A stretch of DNA of 64,000 nt from Gnetum montanum (lineage: Eukaryota > Streptophyta > Gnetopsida > Gnetales > Gnetaceae): positions 1,922,856 to 1,986,855 of the forward strand of contig MNCI01027262.1 in assembly GCA_015680685.1 (NCBI GenBank), given 5' to 3'. Below, piece after piece: positions 46,880 to 59,160 of this stretch. The translations under genes were made by a program, and so were the position numbers. The notes under the pieces were generated by a model. The model worked only from the letters and a program-made list of their open reading frames with translations, ran no database searches and was not told the DNA's origin. Each line of letters opens with the position of its first letter. Positions within the stretch are counted from its first letter, which is position 1.

Positions 46880-47457
46880 CAATATGTACCTAATGAGGCA
46901 CAAGAAAACTTTTGAATGGGAATTATTTCATCATCAATTTATGGAGAAGTAATGTTAGTATCATTAATTTTAACATTAATGATTTCTTTTTACAATATTT
47001 GTTCTCTTATTAAAGACTCTATATGCTCTACTAATGAAAGAATATCCTAAGAATATGCCTTCATCAATTTTTGAATCAAATTTTCTCACGACATCTTTAT
47101 CATTAAGAATATAGCATTTAGAACCAAAAACATGAAAATAACCTATTGAAGGTTTTCTACTAGTTCATAATTCATAAGGAGTTTTAAAGGTAAACCTTCT
47201 TACCATAACTCTATTGGAGACATAACAAGCAGTGTTAATTTCCTCAGCCCAAAAGTGGTAGGGAAGACTTCTATCATTCAATATAGTTCTTCCCATTTCA
47301 TTCAAGATCCTATTCCTTATTTTATCTACACCATTTTATTCTAGAGTTCTTATAGCAAAGAATTGATGAAGTATGTCATTCATTTGACAAAATTGCTCAA
47401 ACTTGGCATTCTTGAATTCTTCTCCATTATGACTTCTAATGAATTTGACACCATAGC
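46880..47457 (-). pseudogene. Copia integrase, cut by Ath-4
   Basis: The frame reads KFIRSHNGEEFKNAKFEQFC (after 'IRSDHGGEF', second catalytic Asp here His), then NGVDKIRNRILNEMGRTILN and YHFWAEEINTACYVSNRVMV, which carries the catalytic Glu region, and IGYFHVFGSKCYILNDKD. Upstream sequence is missing because Ath-4 begins at 47,458. Integrase lies before RT, the diagnostic copia order. Confidence 0.8.
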
Positions 47458-48357
47458 TGATAATTAGTGAAGGTAACCCTATGCCCAACCATACAAATCA
47501 CAAAGTGTTCATGCATGATCTAGTCAAATTATGTGGACTTTATAGTTTTCTGGTGCACTAGTTCTCTAGGAAGTGAACTAGGTGTTGAGAATATTCATTG
47601 TCTTCCCAAATACACTTGTGAAGCTCAAGGGTATGGTTTAAGCATAATTAAGGTACATGATTTTTATCATTTTGTGTTTTATGGTTTTGGTACTTGAAAT
47701 AAATAGGATAAGGAATAAAGTAATTTAATGCCTACTTTAATCTAATTGACTAACTATTGTGTCACTAGTCTTAATACAAGTATTTGATCCCACTTGATGT
47801 ACACATCTTGAAAACATATAACATTGCTAGGTTACCAAGCATTAAGTGCTACTAGGATTGCCAAACATCATATACATGCTCAAAGCGATCGTCCTTATGT
47901 GTTTACTTAATCACTATTTATCTTATCTTGCTTAATTACTTAATTAGCTTAATCACTAAGGAACATTGAATAAATGATTAAAAGTATTGAATGCATGAAT
48001 ACAATATTTAAGCTATTCAAAAATGTTGCAAGGTTTATCAAGAAGCTCATCTTTATTGCTACACACATTTTCATGCTCAAGTACAACAATGTTCGAATAA
48101 AGATTCATACACAAAATGACTCCTACTATGGGCACTCAAGAAAATATTCTAACTTTCGAATCCAAGAACAACAAGAGCTTTGCTACAACTATGATAGAAT
48201 GATGTCTAAACATGGTGGGTTGGCATGTATTTATAGGTAAGAATAGACCTTGTGTCAACAAGACTACATCAATGTATGAAATGATGTGTCGAAGAGGCCT
48301 AATTGATAACGCCCAATCGACAAGGACTCATCAACACTGCCAATCCATGACTCATCA
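47458..48357 (-). repeat. Ath-4 3' LTR
   Basis: About 900 bp. Plus-strand start TGATAATTAGTGAAGGTAAC and end CATGACTCATCA. It carries the shared CCCAACCATACAAATCAC block, GTTACCAAGC repeats near 47,830 and GTATTTATAGG (minus strand CCTATAAATAC) near 48,225 as a TATA-like box. Confidence 0.8.
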
Positions 48358-48370
48358 TACCCCCACAACT
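48358..48370 (-). promoter_or_regulatory. Ath-4 polypurine tract
   Basis: TAGTTGTGGGGGTA on the element strand precedes the 3' LTR, as in Ath-2 and Ath-5. Confidence 0.7.
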
Positions 48371-48559
48371 AAATTAAAAATTGTCCTCAAGTTCTTTACA
48401 AAATTGGAAAGGTATGGGATTATTGACTAGCACCTAACTCAATAAAACTACATAAAAAAACTAAGATTCCAAGTGCATGGATCAACAAAATTACAAATTT
48501 TGGTGTTCACCCAAAATTGAACACCAAAAAAAAATTAGACAACACATTCTCTAATGGCA

Positions 48560-49594
48560 TGAAGACAATTGAAAAGATCACATGATCCTAGGGGGTGGAG
48601 GATCTTGAGGCTTTCATGAACCCTCTCCAACTTCAGGCACATACAGTGGTTGAGGCTGTTGTTGTTGTCTAGCTACTGCTGCAACTTTTGGTGGTAGATG
48701 AAAAGCATCGATCAATGTTTTTATTTTTTTCTCCTTACTCCTATCATTTTTCATGTTCCATACAACTTTGCCAATGTGGGCTGAAATGGGCACATCCCAA
48801 GAATAAGGAATTACTGGGAACAGCTCCTTAGCATTGAAAAACTAGGAAATGAGTTATTTGCATTTAATATTGAACACCTTGATTGTGTTCTACAGCTCCT
48901 AATAGTCCTTCATTCTTCTAGCTAGGTTCTCGAAAATTGATCATTGATCAGTGAATCATGCTTTGAGAACTTTGAGTTCAATGTTTATCATCTCAAGCTT
49001 TTAATTGGTGTCCTTATGGTGCTTGAACTCGGCCTCATATAACAAGTACAAGTTGGCCACCTATTTTTTTAGTTTCACCCATAGCCATCCAATAGTTAGG
49101 ATTACCAGATTTATATACCAAAGATTGGCCAATTTCATATATTTTGTCAATTCTTTGATCTATAACTCCTTCATGTGGATCTTAACCTTGTTATAGGCAT
49201 CTATCTCATCAATGATAGGCTATCATACTTCTCTTCCTTGTTGGAGTTGCTAGAGGGCCTCGTTTACTTTTGCCTTAGCCATTTGGATATGCTTCTCATT
49301 CACCTACTTCTACAGGCCAACCTGGTCAATGTAGTGATTCTTAACTTTCTCAAATTTGAAAGCCTCATTCTTCAAGATAGTAATTTTAATAGTAGATTTC
49401 TAGAGTAAGGCATGGACTTCCTCCATAGATAGATTACAATTTTCTACTACCAATCTCCTCAATTTTGTGTTTTTTCTAGCTAGTTGCTCCCATTATTGAT
49501 GGATAAATTCCTGAATTTGTTGTTTTTGTGGATCAACATTTCATAAGTGGTGGTTTTCTAGGATCAATGTTTCATTTTCCTAACATGTTTGAAC
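48560..49594 (-). pseudogene. Ath-4 additional ORF, C-terminal part
   Basis: Minus-strand frames give ENCNLSMEEVHALL, NEAFKFEKVKNHYIDQVGL, KLEMINIELKVLKA, then NAKELFPVIPYSWDVPISAH and a Pro-rich end with YVPEVGEGS. Each block has a partner in Ath-5 (ENCNLSMEEVQAL, NEALKFEKVKNHYRDQVGLQ, KLEIANAELEVLRTHFEGQC, WDVPVPAH). The heptad spacing of L, I and V suggests coiled coil. Broken by stops and by Ath-5. Confidence 0.65.
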
Positions 49595-49599
49595 CAAGT
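49595..49599. repeat. Target site duplication of Ath-5, left copy (CAAGT)
   Basis: CAAGT just before the TGATGGGT terminus; repeated exactly at 62,737-62,741. Confidence 0.85.
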
Positions 49600-50501
49600 T
49601 GATGGGTGGCGAGGTACCCCTATGCCCAACCATGTGAATCACGGGCATTCACATGCAACTCGATTAAATTCCGTAGACTGTAAGCACTTGCATACACCAA
49701 ACTCTAACCAGCAAAACCTTATGTTAGAAAGGTCGTTGTCTTCACAACCTCACTTGTGGTGTTCTAATGAGATGGTTAAGTGAGATTAAGGCAAATTATT
49801 TTTATTTCTTTTCTCTTATTTTCTAAAATCTAATTCTTGAAATTCAAGAAATGGAATGTTGCATCATCTCTAATTGTTCTATTCTATTCTATCTCCTAAC
49901 TCTCCCTAGCATAAGCAACCAATCCCATCTTTCATACACATCCTGAGCATCCCCTAACCATTGCTAGGTTACCAGATGTTAAGCACCACTGGGTTGCCAA
50001 GTGTTGGGTTTACGTTCGAGATGGTCGTACTTATGGTTTTTACTGAATATAAAAAGGGCACTAACGATAAAGTGATAACAATAAAACTTAAGGAATTATA
50101 AAATCATGGAAATATTAAACTATTTAAATGCTTAAATGATTAAATCCAAATGCTACAAGGAATGCTTAAAAAGTTTATCTTTATTGCCAGTCATGCCAAT
50201 GGGCTCAGGTACATTAGTGCTCGAATAAAGAGCCGGACATCTTTCTAACACCTACTGTGGGCACTTGGAAAATATTCTAACTCTTGCAGAAAAAAAACTA
50301 TAAGAGTCTAGCTACAACTACTCAAAAATATGTCTAAGTGTAGTAGAAGCACACTTATTTATAGCTAGAATAGACTCTGCATAAACGAGGAAACACAAAC
50401 GCATGGACAAATGCGTCGATGGGGCCACATCAACATGACCATGTATATAGGGCTCCGTATACGTGAACCAATTGATGCATTGACTAATGAGCACTTCATC
50501 A
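49600..50501 (-). repeat. Ath-5 3' LTR
   Basis: Plus-strand start TGATGGGTGGCGAGGTACCC, end GAGCACTTCATCA. About nine in ten bases agree with 61,834-62,736 where compared by eye. TATTTATAGCTAG near 50,355 gives a TATAAATA box on the element strand. A GTATACG-type near-palindrome lies in U3 (about 50,440-50,462). Confidence 0.9.
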
Positions 50502-50514
50502 TACCCCCACGACT
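50502..50514 (-). promoter_or_regulatory. Ath-5 polypurine tract
   Basis: AAGTCGTGGGGGTA on the element strand, next to the 3' LTR. Confidence 0.75.
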
Positions 50515-50779
50515 TAGTAAAAACGCATCCTTGAGTTTCATTACAATTTGAAAGGTATGAAGTTATTACAACACACATGATGAAACACATCTACAAAGAC
50601 ACTGACTTTACTGATGCACCAAATTTCTGAGTGTATAGAGAAGAATGAATTACAAAATGGTGGTGTTCAAAGACAAAATTAAATACCCTAACGATTCTGG
50701 ATTCTCTGCTATGCCAAAAGATGCAAAAATTGCTAAAGAAGATCACATCATCCCTAGTGGTGGTGGTTTTATGGATCTT

Positions 50780-53602
50780 CACCAGCCTCTGGTGCATGTG
50801 GCTGCTATGGCATAGAAGATGGTTGTCCTAGAGCAATTGCAACTTCTAGAGGCAACCAAAAAGCCTCCAATAGAGCCCTCATTTTCTCTTCTTTACTTTT
50901 GGGATCATTCACCATCCAAGCAGCTTCACCAATGTGTGCTGGAACTGGAACATCCCAAGGGCATGGAAGTGCAGGAAAGAGTTCTTTTAAGTTGACAAAC
51001 TAGGCAATGACCTATTTTCATTTGATATCAAACACTCGGATTGATGTCTGCAACTGCTGGTAGTCATTCATCCATTGGGCCAAGTTCTCAGTGACTGCAC
51101 ATTGTCCTTCAAAATGAGTGCGAAGAACCTCAAGTTCTGCATTTGCTATTTCCAACTTCTGTTTCGTCGCTTTATGTGCTTGGAACTCACCCTCATATAA
51201 AGAATACGAGGTCGCCACGTACTTTTCTAGGTCAGACCATGGCCTTCTAACTATTAGCATAGCTAGGTTTGCATAACAAAGGTTTGCCAACTCCATGTAT
51301 TCTGTCATCTCTTCAATTTGAGCTCCTTGAGGCGGATCTCAGCCTGGTTGTAGGCGTTCAATCCATCGAAGATTGGTTGCCACATCTCACCTCCTTCTCA
51401 GAGCTACTGGAGAGCTTGGTATAGTTTGGCCTTTGTGACCTAAATCTCCTTTTCATTTACTTCCTTCTGTAATCCCACTTGGTCCCTGTAGTGATTTTTA
51501 ACTTTTTCAAACTTAAGGGCTTCATTTTTATAAGAAGCAATTTCGATAGCTAATTTCTATCACAAGGCCTGAACTTCCTCCATAGATAGATTACAATTTT
51601 CAATAGCCAATCTCCTCTCATCTGTGTTTACCCTAGCTAGCTCCTCCTACTATTGGTGGATGAATTCTTTCATGTGTTGATTTTCAACACCAACATTGCA
51701 CAGGTGATGAACTTCCGTAATCAACCTAACATTCTCCTGGAAAACTTTCACCAAGTACTTGTTTAGATGATATGCATGAGTGTCTATCAAGGACTTTTCA
51801 AAGATCGTGGACTCTCACTCATCCTCAACCATATGCAGTTTGGCTTGAAGTTGTTGAAAAGCTTCATCTCTAGTAAGTTCACAGTTGAGGAGAGCTGGAT
51901 CAGCAATTTGGACGCTTCATTGGGCAACTTCCGTTGCCAAGCGTTGACAATTCACTTGAGCTACTTCATGTTGCCCCTCTAAGATGAGACACTTTCCCCT
52001 TGCTAAGAGCAACTCCAACTAGGTTGTAGTAATGTTATCCAGAAGATCAAAGACATCTAGAAGCAGTTGTCCATTTCCCACCAATCGGTCCAACAATTCT
52101 TCATGTTGGACTATGTTGATCCTACTACGTGAAGTTCTTGCGGATGTCTGTACATCTTCAAGTACATGTACATCTGGTATAGGCATCACCAATGCATTAA
52201 GGGTTGTAGCAATCATGTTAGCAACCACCTCAGCTGTAATTTTTTGTTCCTAGTGTTGCATCACCAGGACAATCTCCCCCTCTCCATCCTCCAAGCATAC
52301 CAAAAAAGTAGTGGCATTTCCTAAAATTTTAGGAAATATTTATTAGGTGGAGGCTGTTACTTCTCAAACACTAGGGTTAGTTCTTATAGGTACTTGTGTC
52401 TAGGCAATAGAAAACATCAACCCTACTCCCTCTAGTAAACTCATCGATCGAGCCACTTACTCTATATGGATCATCGCAAGGCAATAGATTGAAGTGTCTT
52501 CCCCTCCACGATTTCCTATCGATTGCTCTTATTGGCTCAAGAGCGATTTTTAAATTTCACATATGTGTTCTGCGATTGTCTGCGAGCCCAACCTTATTGT
52601 TTGTATAGCCAGTGAAGGTGGTTGCTACTCTTCCTCAAGTCATGTGGTGGCTGGAGTCCTATCCTTCATCATCTCCCATCATGAGGCAATTGGGGCATGC
52701 CGAAGTGTGTCATTGGCATATCGTGCTATTCCTACCCATTTTCACAATTTCCTAATTAAGCAGGGAAAGGGTAGATCCTACCTTCCACGTTCACTTTTAG
52801 CAAATATTTTCTGAATCTCCAGAAATAGCAATTTTGTAAGCCTAATTGGGAATTTCCTACTTATAGAAACACATGCATGAGTAGAGAAGGTAGTGATCTT
52901 GCTAGGTCTTATAGTTGGATTCAAGTGGTAAGATGTAATTTTTGAGTATACCCTCTTTGTGGTGGATAAAGTTCTAAACTCCTTACATTCTACTCCATAG
53001 CATCGCCTGATCCATTCCACTTTTACCTCTGGATCTACTTGTTTAGGAATCTCTGCCACATCAGCTCTGGTCTCTGGCAATCCTAGAGCTTGTGAAATTG
53101 CTTCCGCAAAGTAAGCGACATAAATGTCTTTTAGTCTTACCTTGGACCTTGGTTGTTGATTCATCCAGAAGAGGTAAGTCTCTCCTAGGTACCATTCACC
53201 ACTGGATGTGATGATTGACCACATAGGAGAGCTTTGCAATTAGGTCTTCACTTCTTCTGGTGCATTCTCTAGAAATGGTCTGAAGTTAAACTCTTGCAGG
53301 ACCATTAGTGGCACCTCCCTCGACCTAATAGCATCAAGACATGCCTAGGTCAGGATGACCTCAAGCCATGGCGCTACCACCGAAGTCTCATCCCCTTGCG
53401 ATTGTTCGCTGGGGATCTCCTCTTCATGAATCTGATGAACAGATTTCACATCAGGTCCTTCGTAGAGGGGACCAGTTGCATGTGACCCCTCCACATGCTC
53501 TAGATATTTCACACCTCGTCCTCTTCCTATTCTTGGTCTCTTGTCCCTTGGTTGGGATGGTCCTTCTCCCCTTGGATGCCTTGATTTGGCTGCCATCTGC
53601 AA
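50780..53602 (-). pseudogene. Ath-5 additional 3' ORF (longest copy)
   Basis: Read from 53,602 down. The N-terminus is basic and NLS-like (RDKRPRIGRGRG, 53,345-53,602). The conserved block (52,778-53,239, open over 153 codons) has VRLKDIYVAYFAEAISQALG, WIRRCYGVECKEFRTL and NPTIRPSKITTFSTHACVSI. Then come a KWVGIARYANDTLRH segment, ELLDRLVGNGQLLLDVFDLL (52,019-52,228) and a long heptad-rich part (about 51,950-51,018, e.g. KLEIANAELEVLRTHFEGQC). It ends with WDVPVPAHIGEAAW. Total about 900 codons with stops. It lies between integrase and the 3' LTR, sense strand. No signal peptide or membrane span is visible, so an envelope role is unsupported. Family not recognised. Confidence 0.65.
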
Positions 53603-53609
53603 TCAAGCA

Positions 53610-55480
53610 TAACCATGAGTTAAAATGTGCACAAGTTTCTTGAAATGGCACTCATACACCTTCTCATTTTGACCAAGTTATGATACTGGCACGTGCATCC
53701 CATTAGATTTTCCAAAGTATAGTTGAGGGCTTGGAAATAAAAACAATAAGGCCTAAGTTGTAATTTAAACTATTGTTTTTGTTCCTTCCCTTAAGAGGTG
53801 TTAAGTCTTTAATAATTTTAATGATTATATTATAGACCTGNGGTACATATAGCTTTTTTTTGCGCTGTGTTGATAGGGCAGCATATACGGGGTTGCGTAT
53901 ATGCAGGGGGCTACATATATGGGGCCGAGTCGATCCAGGGTGGTGCAAATGTTAAACAGTGTTGACCAAAGAAGAAAAAGCCCAAAACACAAAATTGGGA
54001 TGGTTTAATTAAAACAAAAAATTGGGATGGTTTAAGAGCTAAGAGGCCGAGACTCGGCTGATAGAAAGAGGAAGGTAATTAGGGTTAGAAAAAGAGTCAA
54101 AGGTTGGAGAATTTCGTGAGATAGAACTCTGTAGAGAAGAAGTTGTGCGATGGTTAGTGCAAAAACAATCAACCAACAATATCAAGAGGATGGGATACTA
54201 ACAAACAGAACCAAAGGATATGCAAGTGGATCCTTCCCATAGCAGGCAGTAGTCTTAGTAGCCCTTGCATATTGTCAACATTAGAGTTCGTGGGCACAAG
54301 AGTCAACAAAAGGTGATCACAAGTTAATACTCACATCCATGAGAACCTACCAAATCATTGGAAGTTCACGTAAATCACAATAGACCATCAAAACATAAGA
54401 CTAGCAGTGAGGTGAGTCATGGAAAGAAATGGATGAAGAGAGAGGAGTGGGAAGTGGAATTCCAATTATTCGTCACATGAAACCCCATGTGAAGTTTGTG
54501 GTTCAGTGACACAGTAGGACCCATCTCGAGTTCAAACCCAAAACCAATCACATACACTGACATCATAGGAAACTCGTCCACCCCTAGGAGGCTAAGCATG
54601 CATGCACAAATAACCACCACTCCAACATGTGTGAAAGACAGGAAGTGAAAATGAGATGAAGTTAGATGGGACAAAGCAAGTCCCATAACTAGTGCTTGTG
54701 GCCCATTAGAGGGGGTCTAAGGGGTGTGCTTTGAATTCCCATATAGTTATTATTTTTATTTTTATTTTTATTTTTATGGGAACCACACCATGCAAAGACC
54801 CCTACATTTTTGCATGCATTTGGCCAAGGGGTATGCTTTGAATCCTCATGTTTTTTTTTTTAATTTTTCCAATGAGGACCACAACATGCAAGGCCAAATT
54901 GCCAAGGAACTTCTGAGTATGAGAGGACTTAGAGTGGTAAGAAAATTCATGAGGACACTTTCACAAACTAGGGAACAACAAAGTAGGACAAACGTTTCAT
55001 TCCCCTTGAAGTCACACATGATCCAAACAATTGGGTCAACCCCAAGTCTAGAAAATAGACACATCACAAATTAATTAAAATTTTTTTAAGAAGGGGGTTT
55101 GCATGTTTCCAAAAGGAGGAAAACCATGGAGGGGATGAATGGGTGGATGACGCGGACTCACTACTTTTTTCATGAGATGAAAGTATACATAATTTCGTAG
55201 AATAACAATGCAAGGGTGAGAGCAAGATATAAAAGGTGGATCATTTCATGTAACCCATCGCAACGAGAAACAACCACACCAGTACATTTGATGACAATAA
55301 GATAGTTTTTTAGTAAACAACTAGAAATTAAACACACACAAACACACATATAAATAAACAAACAAACAAATAGAAAAGTAAATAAAGAAAGAAAAACTAA
55401 GTAAGAATGAGCAAACATACGAACAATGTTGTAAAACAAAAATTTTCAAAAATAGTGAGGAGCTTAGTAGAGTGGGTTAG
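53610..55480 (-). other. Ath-5 spacer between integrase and additional ORF
   Basis: No recognised domain. Contains an unresolved base (N at 53,841), a (TTTTTA)n-like run near 54,745-54,775 and an (AAAC/ACAC)n stretch near 55,330-55,370. Partly homologous to 23,000-23,940 in Ath-2. Confidence 0.5.
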
Positions 55481-55489
55481 CATGGAGAA

Positions 55490-56870
55490 TGGTCTCCCCC
55501 ATGACTAGGCTAGAAGGAGAGACCCAAAAAGTGGAACAAGGTTATCCCTTTGATGATATGGTAGTAGCACTAGTTTGATGGAGTTCACAGAATGGTTTTA
55601 ATTATTGCCTATTGACTAACTATGTTCTTGTGGGATCCTTAGGTTTTTGTATAAGCAAGGCCCCAGATGGGAAGGTTTCGAAGACAATATAAGGTCTTTT
55701 CCATAGTATTTGAAACTTGGTAAGTTGTGGTATGTGTGTGGGGTCCCAGTAGAGTACCTTATCTCCACATCAAAATGTTACCTTCTGAATCCTAAGATCA
55801 TTCCATATTTTATTATAGGCCTTATGTATCTCATTTGATGATAGGATCACTAGTTAATTATTATCTAGCACACTTAAGTTAATAAGTCATTCTCATTGTG
55901 CTAGTGGCAAGTCAAGGCCCAAGTCACTAGTTGTAGATAGTATCTAGAGTTCTACCTCGACTGGAAGTTTCGGTAGATTTCTGTACACTAACTTGTAAGG
56001 AGATTAACCTATAGAAAGTTTCTAGGTGGAGCGATAGGACCAGAGGGAATCATTAAATTTTGTGCTCCAATCCCTCCTATATTTGCTTATGGTTCTAGTG
56101 AGTATTTTGGTAATCTCCCTATTGGTGACTTTAGCTTACCTATTGGCTTGGGGGTGATAAGGTGTTGTAAATTTATGGTCAACCCCCAAGTGTTGCATGA
56201 GTTTACGAAAAGTGGTATAGTTGAAATGACTTCCATTGTCTGAGATGAGTGCACGTGGCACTCCAAACCTATTTATGATTTGCTATTGGACAAATCATAA
56301 GGCTATGTTTGAGGAACAATCGATGATGGCTATCACCTCCACCCACTTTGTGCAGTAGTCAATAGCAATGATGATCTACACCTTCCTCTTGGACATGGGT
56401 CTGATGGGACCCATGAAATCGATGCCCCAAATATGAAAGAGTTCTAGTGGTTGGATCCACTATTGAGGTTCCTCCATTCATGCAGTCATTCCTCCATCTC
56501 TCTGACATCGTTCACAAGAGCAAGCAAACCATTGTGCATCCCTGAAGAATGTAGGCCAGTAAGATCCTACAAGCAAGATCTTAATGGCCATGCATCATCT
56601 AGCATAGTGGCCCCCACAAAGGCCCTCATGAGCATCTTGAAGGATGCACAGTGTATCATCATTAGGGATGCACCATCAAACCAAGCCTTCTACACACACC
56701 TTATAAAGGTGTTCGTTGATTTCCATGAAGTGCTTGGCCTTATAGAGAAACTGTTATTTCTACTCATGGTCCCACTCCTTGGGTAATTCTTGGGCTATGA
56801 GATAGGTAAGAATGTGGATGAACCAAGGAGATTCTTTGGACATCTACTTATCAATGACTCCAGTGAAGAG
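55490..56870 (-). pseudogene. Ath-5 integrase
   Basis: Read from high to low coordinates, decayed frames follow the Ath-2 integrase. The plus-strand words CACCATTGCATCC-type, TTGGGGGTGATAAGGTGTT (56,150-56,168) and GGGTCCCAGTAGAGTACCTTA (55,741-55,761) are the reverse complements of the core and the DKVLYWDP-like C-terminal block, in the same order as in Ath-2. The two copies match well as DNA, better than their broken frames suggest. Confidence 0.6.
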
Positions 56871-57640
56871 GAGTTCATCTGCAAATTAGTCGAAGAGTGG
56901 CTCCTCCTCTTCTACATTATCCCATCGTAACTAAGATAAGTGGTCAGCAACCACATTCTCAGTTCCCTTCCTATCTATCATAGTGAGGTCAAATTATTGA
57001 AGAATCACAAGCCACCGTATGATATGAGGGCTCACCATTGGTTTGTTCATCAAGAACCAAATGGCACTTTGGTCAGTATGCACAAACACCTTGTACTTGA
57101 GCACATAGTGTCGAAATTTTTCCAAGGCGAACACCACTGCCATTAATTCCTTTTCACTAGTGGTGTAGTTGAGCTAAGCACCCACAATGCTGCAGCTTGC
57201 ACAATGGATATAGTATGGATGTTTTTGGTCATCCCACTATGTAAGCATAACTCCCAATGCATAGTTGGATGCATCTGTCATGATGTGGAAGGATCTGGAC
57301 CAATTAGGTGCCCATAGAATTAGAGTCTCTACAAGTTTTTGTTCAAGTGTTTGGAATGTAGATTCACATTCCCTGGTTTAGACAAATAAAGCATCCTTCT
57401 TTGTGAGTTCTACCAATGGCTTGGCAATCTTTAAAAACATTTTAGAGAAGCATCAGTAGTAACTAGTGTGACCAAGGAATGACCAAACATTTTTTACAGT
57501 GCTTGGTTGACTGGTGATTCCTTGGATGACCCTGATATTTTTAGGATCTACACTAATCCCTACTTATGAAATATGATGCTCTAAAATAGTGCCCTCTTGG
57601 ACCATTAGGTGGCTCTTTTGCTAGTTGAGCAATAGATTAG
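56870..57640 (-). pseudogene. Ath-5 RNase H region
   Basis: Frames read SFLGHTSYY, KKDALF, then TDASNYALGVMLT with the first catalytic Asp kept, YYIHCAS, NYTTSEKELMAVVFALEKFR with the catalytic Glu kept, VFVHTDQSAIWFLMNKPMVS and DRKGTENVVADHLS. Order and residues are those of gypsy RNase H. Several stops. Confidence 0.75.
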
Positions 57641-58200
57641 TTTCCACACATCTTTTTAAAACTTGCTCAAGGTGGTCCAAGGCTTGTTTAAACATTGCCC
57701 CATAGGTAGAGAAGTCATCTATGAAGACTTATACCCCATTGCCAATTTGTTACTGGAAGATGCTAAGGACAAGGCATTGGAAAGTTGCAAGAGCATTACA
57801 CAAGCCAAAGGGCATCTTTTCATATGCGAAAGTTCCCCAGGGACTTGTAAATGTTATCTTAGCCTAGTCTTCTAGTGTGATTTGGATTTGGTTATAGCAA
57901 CTATAACCATCCAAAAATCTATAGTAACAATGCCCCACAATGGTATCAAACACTTGGTCCACAAATGATAGCGGGAAGTGATCCTTAAAGGTAGCCATAT
58001 TTAGCAATCAGGAATCTATACAGACCCTTCATTTGCCATCCTTCTTTGGCACAATAATGAGTGGGCTAACCCATTCACTATCCACAATGGAATAGATGAA
58101 CCTTGCCTTCAGCAACTACTCAATTTCATCCTTGACTACTTGCTTCAGTTTGGGGTTCAACCGCCTTTGTTGTTGTCATCATGGATTTATGGAGGGGTCG
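57640..58200 (-). pseudogene. Ath-5 reverse transcriptase
   Basis: RRLNPKLKQVVKDEIE opens the domain. FIYSIVDSEWVSPLIIVPKK, RVCIDS, FKDHFPLSFVDQVFDTIVGH, FLDGYSCYNQI, FGLCNALATFQ and FIDDFSTYG (about 57,726-57,700) follow, with the catalytic DD intact. In-frame stops replace single codons at several points; otherwise the frame is colinear over about 180 codons. Confidence 0.8.
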
Positions 58201-58539
58201 ATATAAATCCGATGTTGACATACCCTGGGATCAACTCCTGTTAATTCAAGGTAGGACCATGCAAAAGTGGCCTCCCATTTGTTCATCACCTTTAGCAACT
58301 TCTTCTTTTGTTCAGGAGCAAGTTTGGCATTGATAATTAGTCACTTGCCATTCTCCAAAAATGCATATTCTAAATTGTATGGTAAAGATTTAAGTTCCAA
58401 GGGCTCCTATTTAAAACTCTTAGGGATTTGTAACTTTCCCCAATCATCACATTCATCAATAGTAAAGACTTGTTGATGGACCTTTTCCAAATCATCCATG
58501 CTCTCTACATAGGCATATACAAGCCCCTCAAATGGTTCC

Positions 58540-59160
58540 ATGCATAAGGTGCTACTATTAGAGTTAGTGGTCAGCCACTAGGTGCCTTCTTGATTTGTGG
58601 CTACTGCATATAAGCATCATTGAACTTGTGATTCTTCAGCACATGGACTGCATGCTTGAATAGATGTCCACTTAGCAGACCATAGTTGCTACACATAGTT
58701 GCACCCAGAATCACTGTATGCGATGCATGGGACCCACTTCTTCTTGATCTTTCCAAAAGGATTTTCTTTTCAGATTTCAAGGAAAAGATCTCAAAGTCCT
58801 AATCATGCATCCAATGTGCTCAGCCAGGCTCTTCCCATTATGATTGGAAAGTTCCCCTTGCAATTCTCAACATAGATGACCAGGAAGTTAGTAGGATAGG
58901 ACCACTGACAAATGGTGGTCACAATCTATTTTACCAATCCTAAGGGAATAGTAATGGATTGGTCTACCAACTCAAGCTGAATGTTGCTCTTCTTTAATGG
59001 GGGTAGGTTCCAAGTCTTGTACATGTCATGTGAAATTAAGTTGACTCCTGACCCTGAATCCAAAAGAGCTTTACATGGCTCATTTCCTGTCACTTGAAGA
59101 TAGATGAGGGGGCTCCCTGGATCAGTTAATTTTCAAGGAAGATGACCTACCTTTATCTAG
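58540..59160 (-). pseudogene. Ath-5 aspartic protease region
   Basis: TGNEPCKALLDSGSGVNLIS (about 59,091-59,032) keeps the canonical D-S-G catalytic triplet, the only copy in the window that does. MYKTWNLPPLKKSNIQLELV and FPIIMGRAWLSTLDA follow. Stops later in the domain. Role: processing of gag-pol. Confidence 0.7.

Noticed and set aside
50780..53602. Retroviral envelope-like gene
   Set aside because: The position fits Athila envelope-like ORFs, but no signal peptide, membrane span or cysteine-rich ectodomain is seen; a heptad-rich tail alone is not enough.
56451..56786. Plus-strand 111-codon frame
   Set aside because: It lies antisense to Ath-5 integrase, and the matching place in Ath-2 also gives a plus-strand shadow.
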